DNA of 64,000 nucleotides from Homarus americanus (Eukaryota; Arthropoda; Malacostraca; Decapoda; Nephropidae), in the NCBI RefSeq assembly GCF_018991925.1, contig NW_024735503.1, positions 2,290,907 through 2,354,906 on the forward strand. Direction: 5' to 3'. Below are positions 48,985 to 60,507 of the stretch, piece after piece. Below the pieces are notes generated by a model, which saw nothing but the letters and a program-made list of their open reading frames with translations, was not told where the DNA came from and made no database searches. A program made the position numbers and the translations under genes. Each line of letters begins with the position of its first letter. Position 1 is the stretch's first letter.

Positions 48985-49599
48985 ACTGCAGCAGCACGCC
49001 CTAAAAGCTGCCCTTAAACTGTAGCAGCACGCCCTAAAGGCTGCCCTTAAACTGTAGCAGCACGCCCTAAAGGCTGCCCTTAAACTGTAGCAGCACGCCC
49101 TAAAAGCTGCTGCCCTTAAACTGTAGCAGCACGTCCTAAAAGCTGCCCTTAAACTGTAGCAGCACGGCCTAAAGGCTGCCCTTAAACTGTAGCAGCAGCA
49201 CGCCCAAAAGCTAAACCCGCGTAGCACGCCCTAAACTGTAGCAGCCCTTAAACTGTAGCAGCACGCCCTAAAGGCTGCCCTTAAACTGTAGCAGCACGCC
49301 CTAAAGCAGCAGCACGCCCCAAAGGCTGCCCAAACTGTAGCAGCACGCCCTAAAGGCTGCCCTTAAACTGTAGCAGCACGCCCTAAAGGCTGCCCTTAAA
49401 CTGTAGCAGCACGCCCTAAAGGCTGCCCTTAAACTGTAGCAGCACGCCCTAAAGGCTGCCCTTAAACTGTAGCAGCACGCCCTAAAGGCTGCCCTAACTG
49501 TAGCAGCACGCCCTAAAGGCTGCCCTTAAACTGTAGCAGCACGCCCTAAAGGCTGCCCTTAAACTGTAGCAGCACGCCCTAAAGGCTGCCCTTAAACTG
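48985..49599. repeat. 33-bp minisatellite, about 18 copies
   Basis: The unit joins ACTGTAGCAGCACGCCCTAA to AGGCTGCCCTTAA. Each unit holds a 5-bp inverted repeat (GCAGC/GCTGC, 11-base loop). The middle (49185-49330) is disrupted by deletions and GCA additions; the outer copies are near-identical. As 33 is a multiple of three, the minus strand reads LRAAFRACCYS repeatedly. Confidence 0.97.
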
Positions 49600-52535
49600 C
49601 TCCCCGTGGTAATTTTTGAGCTAAATCACACTAAGAAAATATAAATTTTAGTATTTTGAGGCAACACTTAGAGTATGTACAGTAGAGTCAGCTTACACAC
49701 TATTATATCTAAAGTGACGAACAACTCCATGTATGATCGTCACCAAGACATGTTCAGTACTAGTGGTGAAACTGTTGTATTTGTTACGGTATGAGTAACA
49801 TGTTAATAGGTTAAAAAGAAAGACACACAAATTGATATGAAAAATTGTAAATAATAAAAGTGTCCTTGATCCACTGTTCCTGTTTAATTGCATTCGCTCT
49901 ACCATTTGAAATAAAAGTCAAAAGTAAAAATGAAAATAAAAAAAATAAAAAAAATTTCGACTTTTTTGTACGAAAGTGTTGTTTCAACTACACTTTGGCT
50001 TTTTCAAAAAAGCTTGAATGTATTGTATTACGAGACACGCCAAAAGCTACCCACTGACATCGATCGAGTACCTGGAATCATAGTATTTTTGGGGACGGAT
50101 ATAGCCAGTGCTCTTTGATGTTACGTGTTAACTGATATTGCCGCGTGTTACCTTGTGTGTGTGTGTCAGGTACAGTAATGGTTTTATGTATTATATTATA
50201 TTGCCGTGCATCAGCTGGTACTGTTATGTATTATACAAGGTTACCATGTATCTAATAGTGGTATAGTCTTCCATATACTGTCTCATACTATACTATGACC
50301 TGTATGGAATTTTCATGAACTTAGACCTACTGGAAATTATTTTCAGCAATGGGGAGATAACTTCAAATATGTTCTTGTTTTCAGGTTTTATGTTTATATG
50401 AGGTTTTTGTGTGTTTTTCAATGCAATCTGTTGTATTAATTACTGTTCTATACTTCAGCTATTGTATTCACATATCACCTGTCATTGTTCAAGTACCGTC
50501 CGCCATTGTTGTGTTATTGTTGCTTTTTTGTTATTGCATAGTGAGTCAATAACATACGTCGTGTTTCATCTGTTATTAAGCATGTTCATTGTTCTCTACC
50601 TTATGTATACTAACTTTATTTGATATCTCATGTTCTTTATAGTTCACACCTTCTAACTTGTGTTTGGCGTCTATTGCAACACTATAATCAATATTCTGCA
50701 ATGTCACTTGTTTTTAATCGTTACTATATGACCTAATTAATATAAGAAGTAAGAGTTTCAAACATGGAGGCCCCCCTTTAGCTAACATCTCGAATTTTTC
50801 AAAACACTCGTTACTAATCCAGGTGTCTAATTACAGGATGCTAATATGATAAACAATATTCAGCGAGAGAAATTTGGGGTACTAATTTACGATGTGTTAA
50901 TTTTTTTATTTTTTTTTCATAGTCTCGTCTCTAGAAATGACTAGATATGAAGGCGGTTGCTACACCACTAAACTTTGGTTAAATCCTCGTTGTTTACCTG
51001 CTTTTAAAATGAAGGCTGAACTCTCAAAGCCGCGGTCGCTCGCTACATCACGGAAGATGAGAAACTTTCCAAAGTGAAGTTTGTTTACATAAAAAGGCGG
51101 GAAGCAATATTAAGAGACGAACTATTATTATTATTAATATTTTCCTGTTACTATAATTATTGTCTTCCTATTACAACGTACAATATACTAATTTCGTTCA
51201 TCTATCCAGCCATTCATCACACAATTTATCGGCCACTTCAACATGATGGTGGTGGTGGTGGTGGCGGTGGTGGTGGTGGTAGCCGGTGGCGGTGGTAGTG
51301 GTGGTGGTGGTAGTGGTAGTAGTGATGGTGGTTAGTAATGAATATTATCTCTCTGAGCGGTTCACACTGTTACCTTTAATCTAATTGTTCGCTAATTATT
51401 ATTATGAACCACTGAGACCGGATTCTACAGGACTCATCCGGCAAATACTCTCACTAAATGACTCGTATCTCCAACATAAGGAAGTATCTGCTGAGAACAC
51501 ATGATCTTACCCAGACTTGGTCAAAATACTTCATCCTGTGTTCCAGAAGATAATGTTCAGCAAAGGTCACGATACTTTTTTTGAGAGGTATATCTTATGT
51601 GTCTTCATGCTGACTTACAGAGATAAAAACAAAATAAATATATGAAGGAAACGCTCGCTAGTATTGTATATCTTGGCCAGTTTGTTTGTCATCACACGCG
51701 TACTCAGACTAGGTCCTCTGCCACTTGGTCCTCTCATCCCAGCCTCCATCCGCCACTTGGCATTTACAAAGCCAGGAGCAGGACAGCTGTGTCAGGGACC
51801 ATCCACACATTTGTCCTCCTTCACGGTCGACCTGAGGACTATCCACATCTGACCATATTACTGGTATACATATACTCCTACTTACATAATGTATTAAGTT
51901 ACATGTATATATTCTAACTTACATAGACACTCTCTTACTTACACACCTATCCCTTAGTTACTTACACTTCCCCTTAAAGACATAATCCTCTCATGCATTC
52001 GCTTACATACACTCTCAAGGGGTAAGTCATCGCATTTAAGGAATCGAAATATCTTACTCAGCGGATTTAATCGTCTTTTCAAGGCCCCGACAACGACATC
52101 AAACATATAAATCTTTCATTGAATGGCAAGTATTATTTCTATTGCCCATTGGTCTCTATTTTGAAAACATTATTTATTCTTTGCAATTTTCTTACATTTA
52201 GAATTTATTACTATCAATGGTATAGCCCCTGCGTTAACTATGTGAGTAACCAAATCTCAGACAACTTATCAATCTCAGTAGTTTGTTCAGCTCCGAGAAG
52301 ACACCCTGTTGGCTTGAAATGAATAATACAAAATGTGAATTAATCTTTGTGAAGTATGCAAGACGCCAGAGTAGTGTGGGTGAGTGTTGTAGCGGCTGTT
52401 TGAATATGCAAGAGCAACGAAACCTTCCCCCAAAAGATTTCTGTCTGGAGTAAAACTTTATATAGCGAATGTTGCTTCTTGTGTAGCTCTTGTTTAGTGG
52501 ACCTTTTATTAACTCTGCTTATGTTTCTTTTATCT
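49600..52535. other. No gene seen
   Basis: Apart from the GGT array, only short AT-rich frames. The 91-codon frame at 51642-51917 has no recognisable feature. Confidence 0.45.
51245..51333. repeat. (GGT)n array
   Basis: GGT triplets with GGC, AGT and GAT variants; G-quadruplex potential on the plus strand. Confidence 0.93.
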
Positions 52536-52537
52536 TT

Positions 52538-52761
52538 TGTTAATTCTACCTCTTATTAATGCTCCCCTGTGTTAATTCTACCTCTTATTAATGCTCCCCT
52601 GTGTTAATTCTACCTCTTATTAATGCTCCCCTGTGTTAAATCTATCTCTTATTAATGCTCCCCTGTGTTAATTCTACCTCTTATTAATGCTCCCCTGTGT
52701 TAATTCTACCTCTTATTAATGCTCCCCTGTGTTAATTCTACCTCTTATTAATGCTCCCCTG
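52538..52761. repeat. 32-bp minisatellite, exactly 7 copies
   Basis: The unit is TGTTAATTCTACCTCTTATT followed by AATGCTCCCCTG. The copies differ at only a couple of positions (AAATCTATC in one), and a partial eighth begins at 52762. Confidence 0.97.
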
Positions 52762-52769
52762 TGTTAAAT

Positions 52770-53697
<928 letters not shown>

Positions 53698-54140
53698 TGA
53701 ACAGTAGGATCGTTCAGTGGTAGATAGAAGAAACAGATTATATATTTCCTCTCCTGAAGGGGAATTTAATCTGGAATTGTGTAAAGGAAACTCCAGGGTG
53801 AGAGTAAACTCAAAACGAACTGGGATTGTAAACCGGAGTGACTCTTGGGAGGGGGGGCTCCTCCACTACCGTCTCTTGCCGACACACACACACAGACACG
53901 CGCGCGCGCACTTACTTAGGAGATTTTTGCAAGAAGCTGCATTTCCTTCCAGTTTGCCCTCAGGCCACGAGAGTTAACTGTAAGAGGCCTGCAGACACTA
54001 GGACTTCAGGATTTCTTGTGGGGTCCTGATTGCCCCTTAATGGAGGGAAGTCCAGAGCGTGAACCCTTGCTATCAGGTATCTTAAAAAATGAACCTAGAA
54101 TATTAATCGGACTCCTCTGTATCCGGGTCTTACCTATTTC

Positions 54141-54527
54141 CTAGGACACCAAAGACCCAGGCTTAGGAGGCTGCTCCATCAAAGGCAGAACCTCCCTCTT
54201 TTGATCCGTCTTCTGAGAGGGAACCTGAACCGAGGTAGAGGCCACAGTCGGTGTCCCTCTGGCTGCAGCTCCCTTAGAGACGACAACATCGATGGTGCCT
54301 TGATAGTGCCTTGAAGACTTCATTTCCAGCCTGTGTTGGCCCATCAACCCCCATGGAGGTTGGTACAGGTAGTGCTGGGCAGCACTGCCTGCTGGTGCGG
54401 ATCCAGGGTCCCCTGAAGAAGCATCGCCGACCGGTGCCGACACAGGGGCCACTAAAGCGGCAGTGCCGATCAATACGTGGACAGGATAGGCGGTAGTGGG
54501 TGCATTAGGTATAGTGTTTACAACAGT
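54141..54527 (-). CDS. Ala/Pro-rich open frame without ATG (weak; exon or repeat remnant)
   Basis: On the minus strand the frame is open from just after a TAG at 54530-54528. It reads NAPTTAYPVHVLIG, TAALVAPVSAPVGDASSG, GSAPAGSAAQHYLYQPPWG and so on, to a stop at about 54141. No ATG opens it. A good donor (ATAG^GTAAGA) lies 9 bases after the stop. The block is clearly GC-richer than its surroundings and amino-acid use is protein-like, so a decayed exon or element-encoded low-complexity segment is possible. Confidence 0.22.
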   Translation of the reverse strand, partial: TVVNTIPNAPTTAYPVHVLIGTAALVAPVSAPVGDASSGDPGSAPAGSAAQHYLYQPPWGLMGQHRLEMKSSRHYQGTIDVVVSKGAAARGTPTVASTSVQVPSQKTDQKREVLPLMEQPPKPGSLVS

Positions 54528-54699
54528 CTACAGTAAGTGTTGTCCCTGTATACCGACCTCTTGAACCTGTTGTTGGGGTTCTCAGTATTATTTCCTTATA
54601 TCATAAATTTCTGTAAAATTCTTTTGAAGGAATTTTTATGCTTCTAGATTTCACACAAATATTCCTTTTGTGGATTATTATTGCGTTTCTTATAACATT

Positions 54700-54781
54700 G
54701 TATGGTGCCGTGGTAGAGCCAGCAGTACTCTGTGGGTTATGTATGGTGCCGTGGTAGAGCCAGCAGTACTCTGTGAGTTAC
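54700..54781. repeat. Tandem duplication, 41-bp unit
   Basis: GTATGGTGCCGTGGTAGAGC opens both copies (54700 and 54741), with one G/A difference near the end. Confidence 0.93.
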
Positions 54782-54892
54782 ATATTGAAGTTTATAAAGT
54801 TTAATTTTTCCAGTTATAATTGAGGATGAGAAAAGGTGTAACCGAGATGTCTTCAGTGTGGACTATAGAGCTTATATTACAGACTCTGACCT

Positions 54893-55016
<124 letters not shown>

Positions 55017-55151
55017 GTGTGCACATATTAATTGTTTTAAATATTGTAGTTGTTAATTACAGTAGCGTTATTGTGACTTGTTGTCATGGTCAGGTCAGTG
55101 TTTGATGGTGGATGAAAGTTGTCGAGTTAGTGAGAAAGTTTGAAACAAAAG

Positions 55152-55442
55152 CTAATGAATGGACGTTTATGTCTGACAAATCTGTTATCATTCTTCTCAA
55201 CTGTTTTCGAATCAGTGGATGACGGACACTATTATGATGTAGTTTATCTCGACTTTAACAAGCCCTTCGACAGGGTCCCCCAAAAACACTAATACGTAAA
55301 GTGGAGGCTCGTGGAATTGGAGGCGATGTTCTAAACTGGATTAGGGCGTGGTTACAGGACAGGGAACAGAGAGTCAGTATTAATGGCACCAAATCTGATT
55401 AGGGTAACGTCACTAGTGGAGTACCCCAAGGCTAAGTACCCA
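55152..55442 (+). mobile_element. Non-LTR retrotransposon reverse-transcriptase fragment (decayed)
   Basis: Translation gives LMNGRLCLTNLLSFF, a match in style to the GRSCLTNLLEFF region of Jockey/CR1-type elements. It is followed by SVDDGHYYDVVYLDFNKPFD, which is RT motif A with the catalytic Asp in YLDF, then RVPQKH and a stop. After a frameshift near 55286 the adjacent frame continues KVEARGIGGDVLNWIRAWLQ, DREQRVSINGTKSD, a stop, then GNVTSGVPQG (RT motif B region) and another stop. The catalytic YADD block is not found downstream. At least two internal stops and one frameshift show that it is inactive. The 5' and 3' parts of the element are missing. Confidence 0.9.
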
Positions 55443-55655
55443 GAGTTACTTGATGTGGTGTACCTGAATTGTTCCCAGGCAGCCAAAGTACACATATACC
55501 GGTGTTATTGTTATCGACTGCGTGTTTTAGTACATAGGGAGTGAGTATGGTGTAATTGGGTCTGCTTAGTTTAGAGGAGTCTCTGTTTCTTTATCGAGGG
55601 TGAAATATGATGTCAGAGTATTCCTGCCATTGTGGGTGTGTGGTTAGGAGGTTTC

Positions 55656-55796
55656 TATCTGTTGTCACCTAATAGTCTCCAGTAGATGTTTAGAGGGGGA
55701 ATGTTGCTGTGTTCATGGAGCTGTTTGTTTGTGATGAATTGTGTCCAGTGTGTTGTTGCGTAGGAACTTTAGTGCTTTGTTCTGTATGATTTGTAG
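55656..55796 (-). mobile_element. C-terminal end of a non-LTR retrotransposon polyprotein (decayed)
   Basis: On the minus strand the sequence reads LQIIQNKALKFLRN, then after a frameshift QFITNKQLHEHSN and IPPLNIYWRLLGDNR, then stops. The LQxIQNKAL block followed by a short NxxLHxxxNIPPLN segment is typical of the region after the RT domain in Jockey-like elements. It faces the RT fragment at 55.15-55.44 kb in opposite orientation, 214 bases away, so the two are separate insertions or an inverted, rearranged element. Similarity beyond the stop is not clear. Confidence 0.75.
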
Positions 55797-56709
55797 TTAG
55801 TTGATGTTGGTTGGTTGGTTGCTAACCATAAACAACCAAACTAACGCTCAAAATAACACGTTTCGAAAGTTCTCTTTGTAAACTTGCTCAAAGTAATTCG
55901 TAAAGTGGGTTCATCAATCTTTTGGTTAAAAATCGTCAGTCACGATTTAAGTTATTTTCTCGTTAACCAACTTAGTCTTGGGTTTATTTCTCGCTGTAAA
56001 CTTACTGTACAAATAAGATAAACACCCAGACTCGACGACAGTGTGGTATCGAGATAACTTTCTGGGAAGACAAGACATTTGTTATGCTGTTGCCGCCGTC
56101 AATCTTTATAATATACAGAGGAGTAGGAGAGGAGTGGTCAGGTGCATCACGGGAAATTGGTGGATATATCCGTTTTTAAATATTGTCTGTTTCAAACACT
56201 CTTGTGTGTGTACAGGGACAGAAAGTCACGTTTGTTTGGTTGTGTATGGCTGAATGTGATGCTTAACCTCACCACTGTATGTGAGTGTACGCTTGTTAAC
56301 CTCTATTGTTTGACTCTCCCTGTATACCTCACTGTTTATATGAGCAATAGTGTGTTTAAAATGTAAACAGTTTTCCAGATATGCTTGAAACAATACACCA
56401 GCGATTGTCAGGACTTCCTCTGTGAAAATTTGCTAACAAAATGTCCCCTTCTAAAGGCCACAAGGATCTCAGGTGATGTTCTTTGCAGCTGTAAGAGAAG
56501 GACTGGTATGTATTTGGCTTAGTTAGAACGATTAGTGATGAACAACAGTGGCAAGAAGGTCGCTGTAGCTGATTCATGTATATCACATGCACCTTGGTGA
56601 TTTTTTCAGCATTACATACAAATTGAGTTTGTGTCTGTCAAATTGATCTGAAATAATCTTTATCAGGTTCCATGACCCCGAAAACATATAGTTTGAGCCA
56701 TAATGATTT

Positions 56710-56847
56710 CCTTAAGTCACATAATTCCAGAGATACTGACCCTCTCAGCTCTCTCTAATCATCACAATGACCTCATCTGCAAATTTGGGGAGAAGCTTCT
56801 GCATCATCTTCGACAACGTCTCCTGCTTCCACCCGAGATCCCTCGTC
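56710..56847 (-). repeat. Dispersed repeat family A, copy 2
   Basis: On the minus strand this copy reads GACGAGGGATCTCGGGTGG and so on, the partner of 5536-5680. Here the shared frame is open for longer and extends upstream past the repeat boundary (to about 56925): RRVMRVVTSMQTKNS, RTRDLGWKQETLSKM, MQKLLPKFADEVIVMIRES, stop. After the stop the strand continues with a GTTTTCGGGGTCATGGAACC block (near 56665-56685), a style I associate with arthropod repeats. Function unknown. Confidence 0.5.
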
Positions 56848-57265
56848 CGCGAATTCTTTGTTTGCATTGACGTCACAACTCTCATAACCCTTCGCGTGGC
56901 CCACCATCTTGTAGGTATAGACGCGTTGCACTATAGGAGTATGTGACTTCATATGAATGCTAAGAATTGCTGTTCGACACCACAACCGCATCCAGCCCAT
57001 ACGAGCACTTACTGATCGCTATAAGAACAGGATGAACAGCCCAATCCAAACCATTGTAAAAAATATAAACAACTCGTAATCAACCAGCGTGTTCACTCTC
57101 AGCCAATCTTAACTTTGCACTGTTATTATGCTGATATCCCCTGCAGTATGACCTTCTCCCCTCCTGCGTGTTACTTGTATATTATTTGTCAATCAAGTGA
57201 TCCATTCCTCAGTTATGTCACTGGATGTTTTCAGCCTTCTGGCTGCCATGCTCTTGCAATACACC

Positions 57266-57267
<2 letters not shown>

Positions 57268-57329
<62 letters not shown>

Positions 57330-57365
57330 GTTATTGTTATTGTTATTGTTATTGTTATTATTATC
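57268..57365. repeat. (ATT)n and (GTTATT)n microsatellite
   Basis: About 20 ATT units pass into five GTTATT hexamers. The poly-Leu and poly-Tyr frames across it are artefacts. Confidence 0.96.
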
Positions 57366-58439
57366 CCTTGAACCAAAATTGCTAGTGAACCCTGAGCCTC
57401 TTTTGCCTGAACTAGTGAACCAATACAGTTTTAAATAGCAAGAATCAGTGAAAACGTTATTTTTGAGGGATCAGTGTGAGCTAAGACTGTGAGTTTCCGC
57501 TACCGGCGACATCAAAGCTGGATTGTACAGTAAACAAACAAATGTCTGCTCGGTTTTAGCCCTTTAATTGTTTATAAATGTGAATGTTATTTTTCTGGTG
57601 CATAAGTTTGAATGGTGCATCAAAGCAGATGGCATAACTAATCCCTTGTTCCTGAATGATGTAATTACCTGCACTAATGAAATTTTTCTTTTTCAATAAG
57701 TAATAATTACACGGTATGAATATTTCAAACTGTTTGATAACCAAATCGTGTAATACAGTTAGTAATGTGAAATGCAAAAACAACTTGCTTCGATGATCAA
57801 GAATGAAAATGCTGGAATTTTCTGAATAATTTGTTGAATTTTTAATTTTGGATGGCGTCAGCCTCCAGTATTTACCGAACATTTGGCAGAGACTGGAAAT
57901 ATTACTCACAGTACCTGGCAGCGAGAGTAGTGTGGTCAGTGCCCCTGTATCTTTGAGTATGTGTGAAGGTTCTAAGGGTCAAAGGTCAAACACACCAGTC
58001 GTGAGATGATTCTACCTCGAGTACAGTTTAGCTTTTTCAAACAGTTGGCAGTAAAGTACCAAAGTTGATGATCCATCTTTCGTACAGGCAATTGTGTCAT
58101 CATTGTTACCATAACTCTACCTCTCTCTCGTTGCCCGTGTCTTTATATTCTAGATCAATGTTGTTCTAAGTTTTCCTCGTGATCTCTTCTCATCCACTAT
58201 CCCTCCCAGAGCTCCCCGAACTTACTCTTTTATCCAGTTACTAACTTAATAAGACTCCTTTGTTCCCTAATGCTGATGGTGTTTCGTCATTTGTCTTCGA
58301 GCTAACCAACTAAACTACTCTATTCGTCTACAATCAACGTCTTAAAGGCTTCAATAACCACTTTACATCCTCCTCACACATCGATTAAGTTTTCCCGCCG
58401 TAAAACCCGGGTAATAAATTCAACCTCTTATTTTATTTT

Positions 58440-58793
58440 ACTTCTTGGCCGGGGGGGGGGGCGTCATCAGCTCTCCAAAGGTTTTTGCACCTAGCGTCTG
58501 GTATCGTTGGATGAATGCCAGAGCGTCAATCAGGAACACGGTTGCATGATCTGATTCTGGCAAAGTAAATGGATGTTGAATATTTGTTTGTTGCAAGTGT
58601 GGGGTGCAGGAAATCACTTTTGGTACCACTGCTCATAACATATTGAAGATAATCTTCACTACTTGGTTGAGATAAGGACGACGGATACTGTGTCCACTCA
58701 TGAGCAAATGCTTCCTTTCGGGTGGCTTCTGCAGCTCCCTGAACAAAACATAAGGCTCGGGTGACCTCTGATTCTTCCAAGTAGATTTTTGTT
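58440..58793 (-). pseudogene. Decayed coding fragment with FIQRYQTLGAKTFGEL motif
   Basis: Read on the minus strand, an open frame from about 58793 gives KIYLEESEVTRALCFVQ, then GAAEATRKEAFAHEW and TQYPSSLSQPSSEDYLQ, and reaches SGTKSDF. After one frameshift the neighbouring frame continues with PFTLPESDHATVFLID, ALAFIQRYQTLGAKTFGEL and then MTPPPP, with a stop at the low-complexity C/G run near 58450. Both halves have normal amino-acid composition, unlike the surrounding chance frames. The style (a conserved FIQRxQxxGxxTFGEL block after an acidic, DFL-containing stretch) resembles an uncharacterised protein type that I recall from marine-invertebrate genomes; no function is known to me. TTTTGTTCAG at the start of the GAAEATRK part could be a splice acceptor. 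It is probably a fragment or pseudogene, possibly carried by a repeat. Confidence 0.45.
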
Positions 58794-59383
58794 ACACTTT
58801 GCTTTCTTGTAGATACTCTACTACTGTGTATGAACGTATAGTAAACTACATGAAAACAAGAACATATTTATGTAATTAAACCGAAATCACACATTTAAAA
58901 AATATAATTTTGTAAATAGTGATTCCTTAAAACCCCCTAAATACAAATTAAAAAATGCAGCATATTCTCAAATGCGAAATCAAACAAAAATCTCACAAGA
59001 GAACGTTAGAAAAAGGTTTTCCTGTCTGCTGCTATTTGTAAGTTCATGGTAATGTGGTGGGTGGTTGTGGCAACAACATATAGTGAAGCGTTGTTGGGTT
59101 GTGGTGCGCGCTGGACCTCTGACTAACAAAAACACAGATTCCTGAATGCTGGCTGTGTTGTATGGGCTGCCACTAACAAAAACGGAATATATTGCACGTG
59201 TGAGTCGGTAGTTAGTTAGGGACTATGAATAACAATACAAATATTTATATACATATACGTAAGGCAGTGACATGGACTCTGCAACAAACAGATCCATTGA
59301 GTATTGTTATGCTGTTGATGATACGAATATAATCTTCCAGTGGTGTGTGGGTTGGGACTTAATAATAGGCGCATGGTTGTATG

Positions 59384-59726
59384 TAATAATAATGGTTGCA
59401 TCTCGTGTAACGAGGAGGGCCGACCCAAGGGCCACTTAGGCGTGAATTTGTTTAAGGTGTAGAAGCTGTCGGCAACACAACAACCACACCCTGATATAAC
59501 GAGTTGCATGACCCAGTGTCAAGGAATACTCTGAGAAGATCGGACAACATGCCAACTGCACTGGCTAACCACTATCCTGGAATATGATCCGCAAATCGAC
59601 TAACATCCAGGTCCCCAATTACTACTGGGTAGACAGAGGCAAATGGCGTAAAGAAACTTACCCATAGTTTCACCCTGGTCCGCTCGCTTGCGAGGCGAGC
59701 ATGCTGACCATTATACCACAGGTCCT
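59384..59726 (-). mobile_element. tRNA-derived SINE, head resembling tRNA-Ala(CGC)
   Basis: On the minus strand from 59725 the element starts GGACCTGTGGTATAATGGTC, with a good polymerase III A box (GGTATAATGG, 59708-59717). A perfect 5-bp anticodon stem (CTCGC/GCGAG) follows, with loop CTCGCAA, anticodon CGC at 59690-59692. The T arm is degenerate (CCAGGGTGAAACTATGGG, 59661-59678): the usual TTCGA core has lost bases, so it is not a working tRNA. A body follows that includes CCCAGTAGTAATTGGGGACC and extends to a short (ATT)n stretch near 59385, which I take as the tail. I recognise this body type from decapod sequences, but the exact 3' boundary is a guess. Confidence 0.7.
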
Positions 59727-59739
59727 CTCCCATGACCTA

Positions 59740-60225
59740 CCCTCCTCTCCCCTGTCCTGCCCTCCTCTCCCCAGCCCTGCCCTCCTCTACCCTGCCCCAC
59801 CCTCCTCTCCCCAGCCCTGCCCTCCTCTCCCTGCCCTGCCCTCCTCTCCTGCCCTGCTCTGCCCTTTCTCTCCCCTTCCCCACCCTCCTCTCCCCAGCCC
59901 TGCCCTCCTCTCTCCCCAGCTCTGCCCTCCCTCCTGCCCCTGCCCTGCCCTTGCTCTCCTCCCCTGCCCTTCCCTCCTCTCCCCAGCCCTGCCCTCCTCT
60001 CCCAGCCCCCCCCTCCTCTCTCCTCTTCCCCACCTCTCCCCCCCCTGCCCCACCCTCCTCTCCCTGCCCCTTCCCTCCTTCCCTCCCCTGCCCTGCCCCT
60101 CCCTCCTCTCCCTTCCCCACCCTCCTCTCCCCAGCCCTGCTCCTTCTCTCCCGTCTCCCCACCCTCCTCCCTAGCGCCCTGCCCTTCTTCTCCCTGCCCC
60201 ACCCTCCTCTCCCTGCCCTGCCCTA
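59740..60225. repeat. Pyrimidine minisatellite, CCCTGCCCTCCTCTCCCCAG type
   Basis: About 490 bases of imperfect 18-22 bp units, almost purely C/T with periodic G. The minus strand is G-rich, with many GGG runs. It begins 14 bases beyond the SINE head. The long G/E/R-rich and P/L-rich frames on both strands are repeat by-products. Confidence 0.95.
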
Positions 60226-60458
60226 CAACCATCCTTGCCGCTCCTCCATCACCGTCACAGGGTGGTAAAGGAGGCGCCCTTTTAACCTTAAGAACCGACA
60301 TAAATAACACTTACACCATCCTGGGGTCGCCTCATCAATTCCCTATTTTTACTTGCCGATAAAAAAGGTGATTTTAGTAATAGAGGAAATATATTGTGGT
60401 CACCTTATTCATTTGTCTTACGATACTGATGAACGGGTGAGGCGAGTGAGGACTCTTT

Positions 60459-60507
60459 TATGTATGTATGTGTGTATGTATGTATGTATGTATGCATGTA
60501 TGTATGT
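60459..60507. repeat. (TATG)n microsatellite
   Basis: About 11 TATG units with TGTG and CATG variants. Confidence 0.93.

Noticed and set aside
45731..49599. CRISPR-like arrays (25-bp and 33-bp repeats)
   Set aside because: Units are directly tandem with no unique spacers between them, and the genome is eukaryotic; these are minisatellites.
57115..57438. 107-codon poly-Leu frame resembling a membrane protein
   Set aside because: The Leu run is the ATT/TTA microsatellite read in frame.
59661..59725. Functional tRNA-Ala gene
   Set aside because: The T arm has lost its core bases and no proper acceptor-stem partner follows; it continues directly into a SINE body.
59711..60310. 199-codon G/E/R-rich frame and overlapping P/L-rich frames
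   Set aside because: All frames on both strands are open because the sequence is a C/T array; the translation is pure repeat and no start, domain or signal is present.
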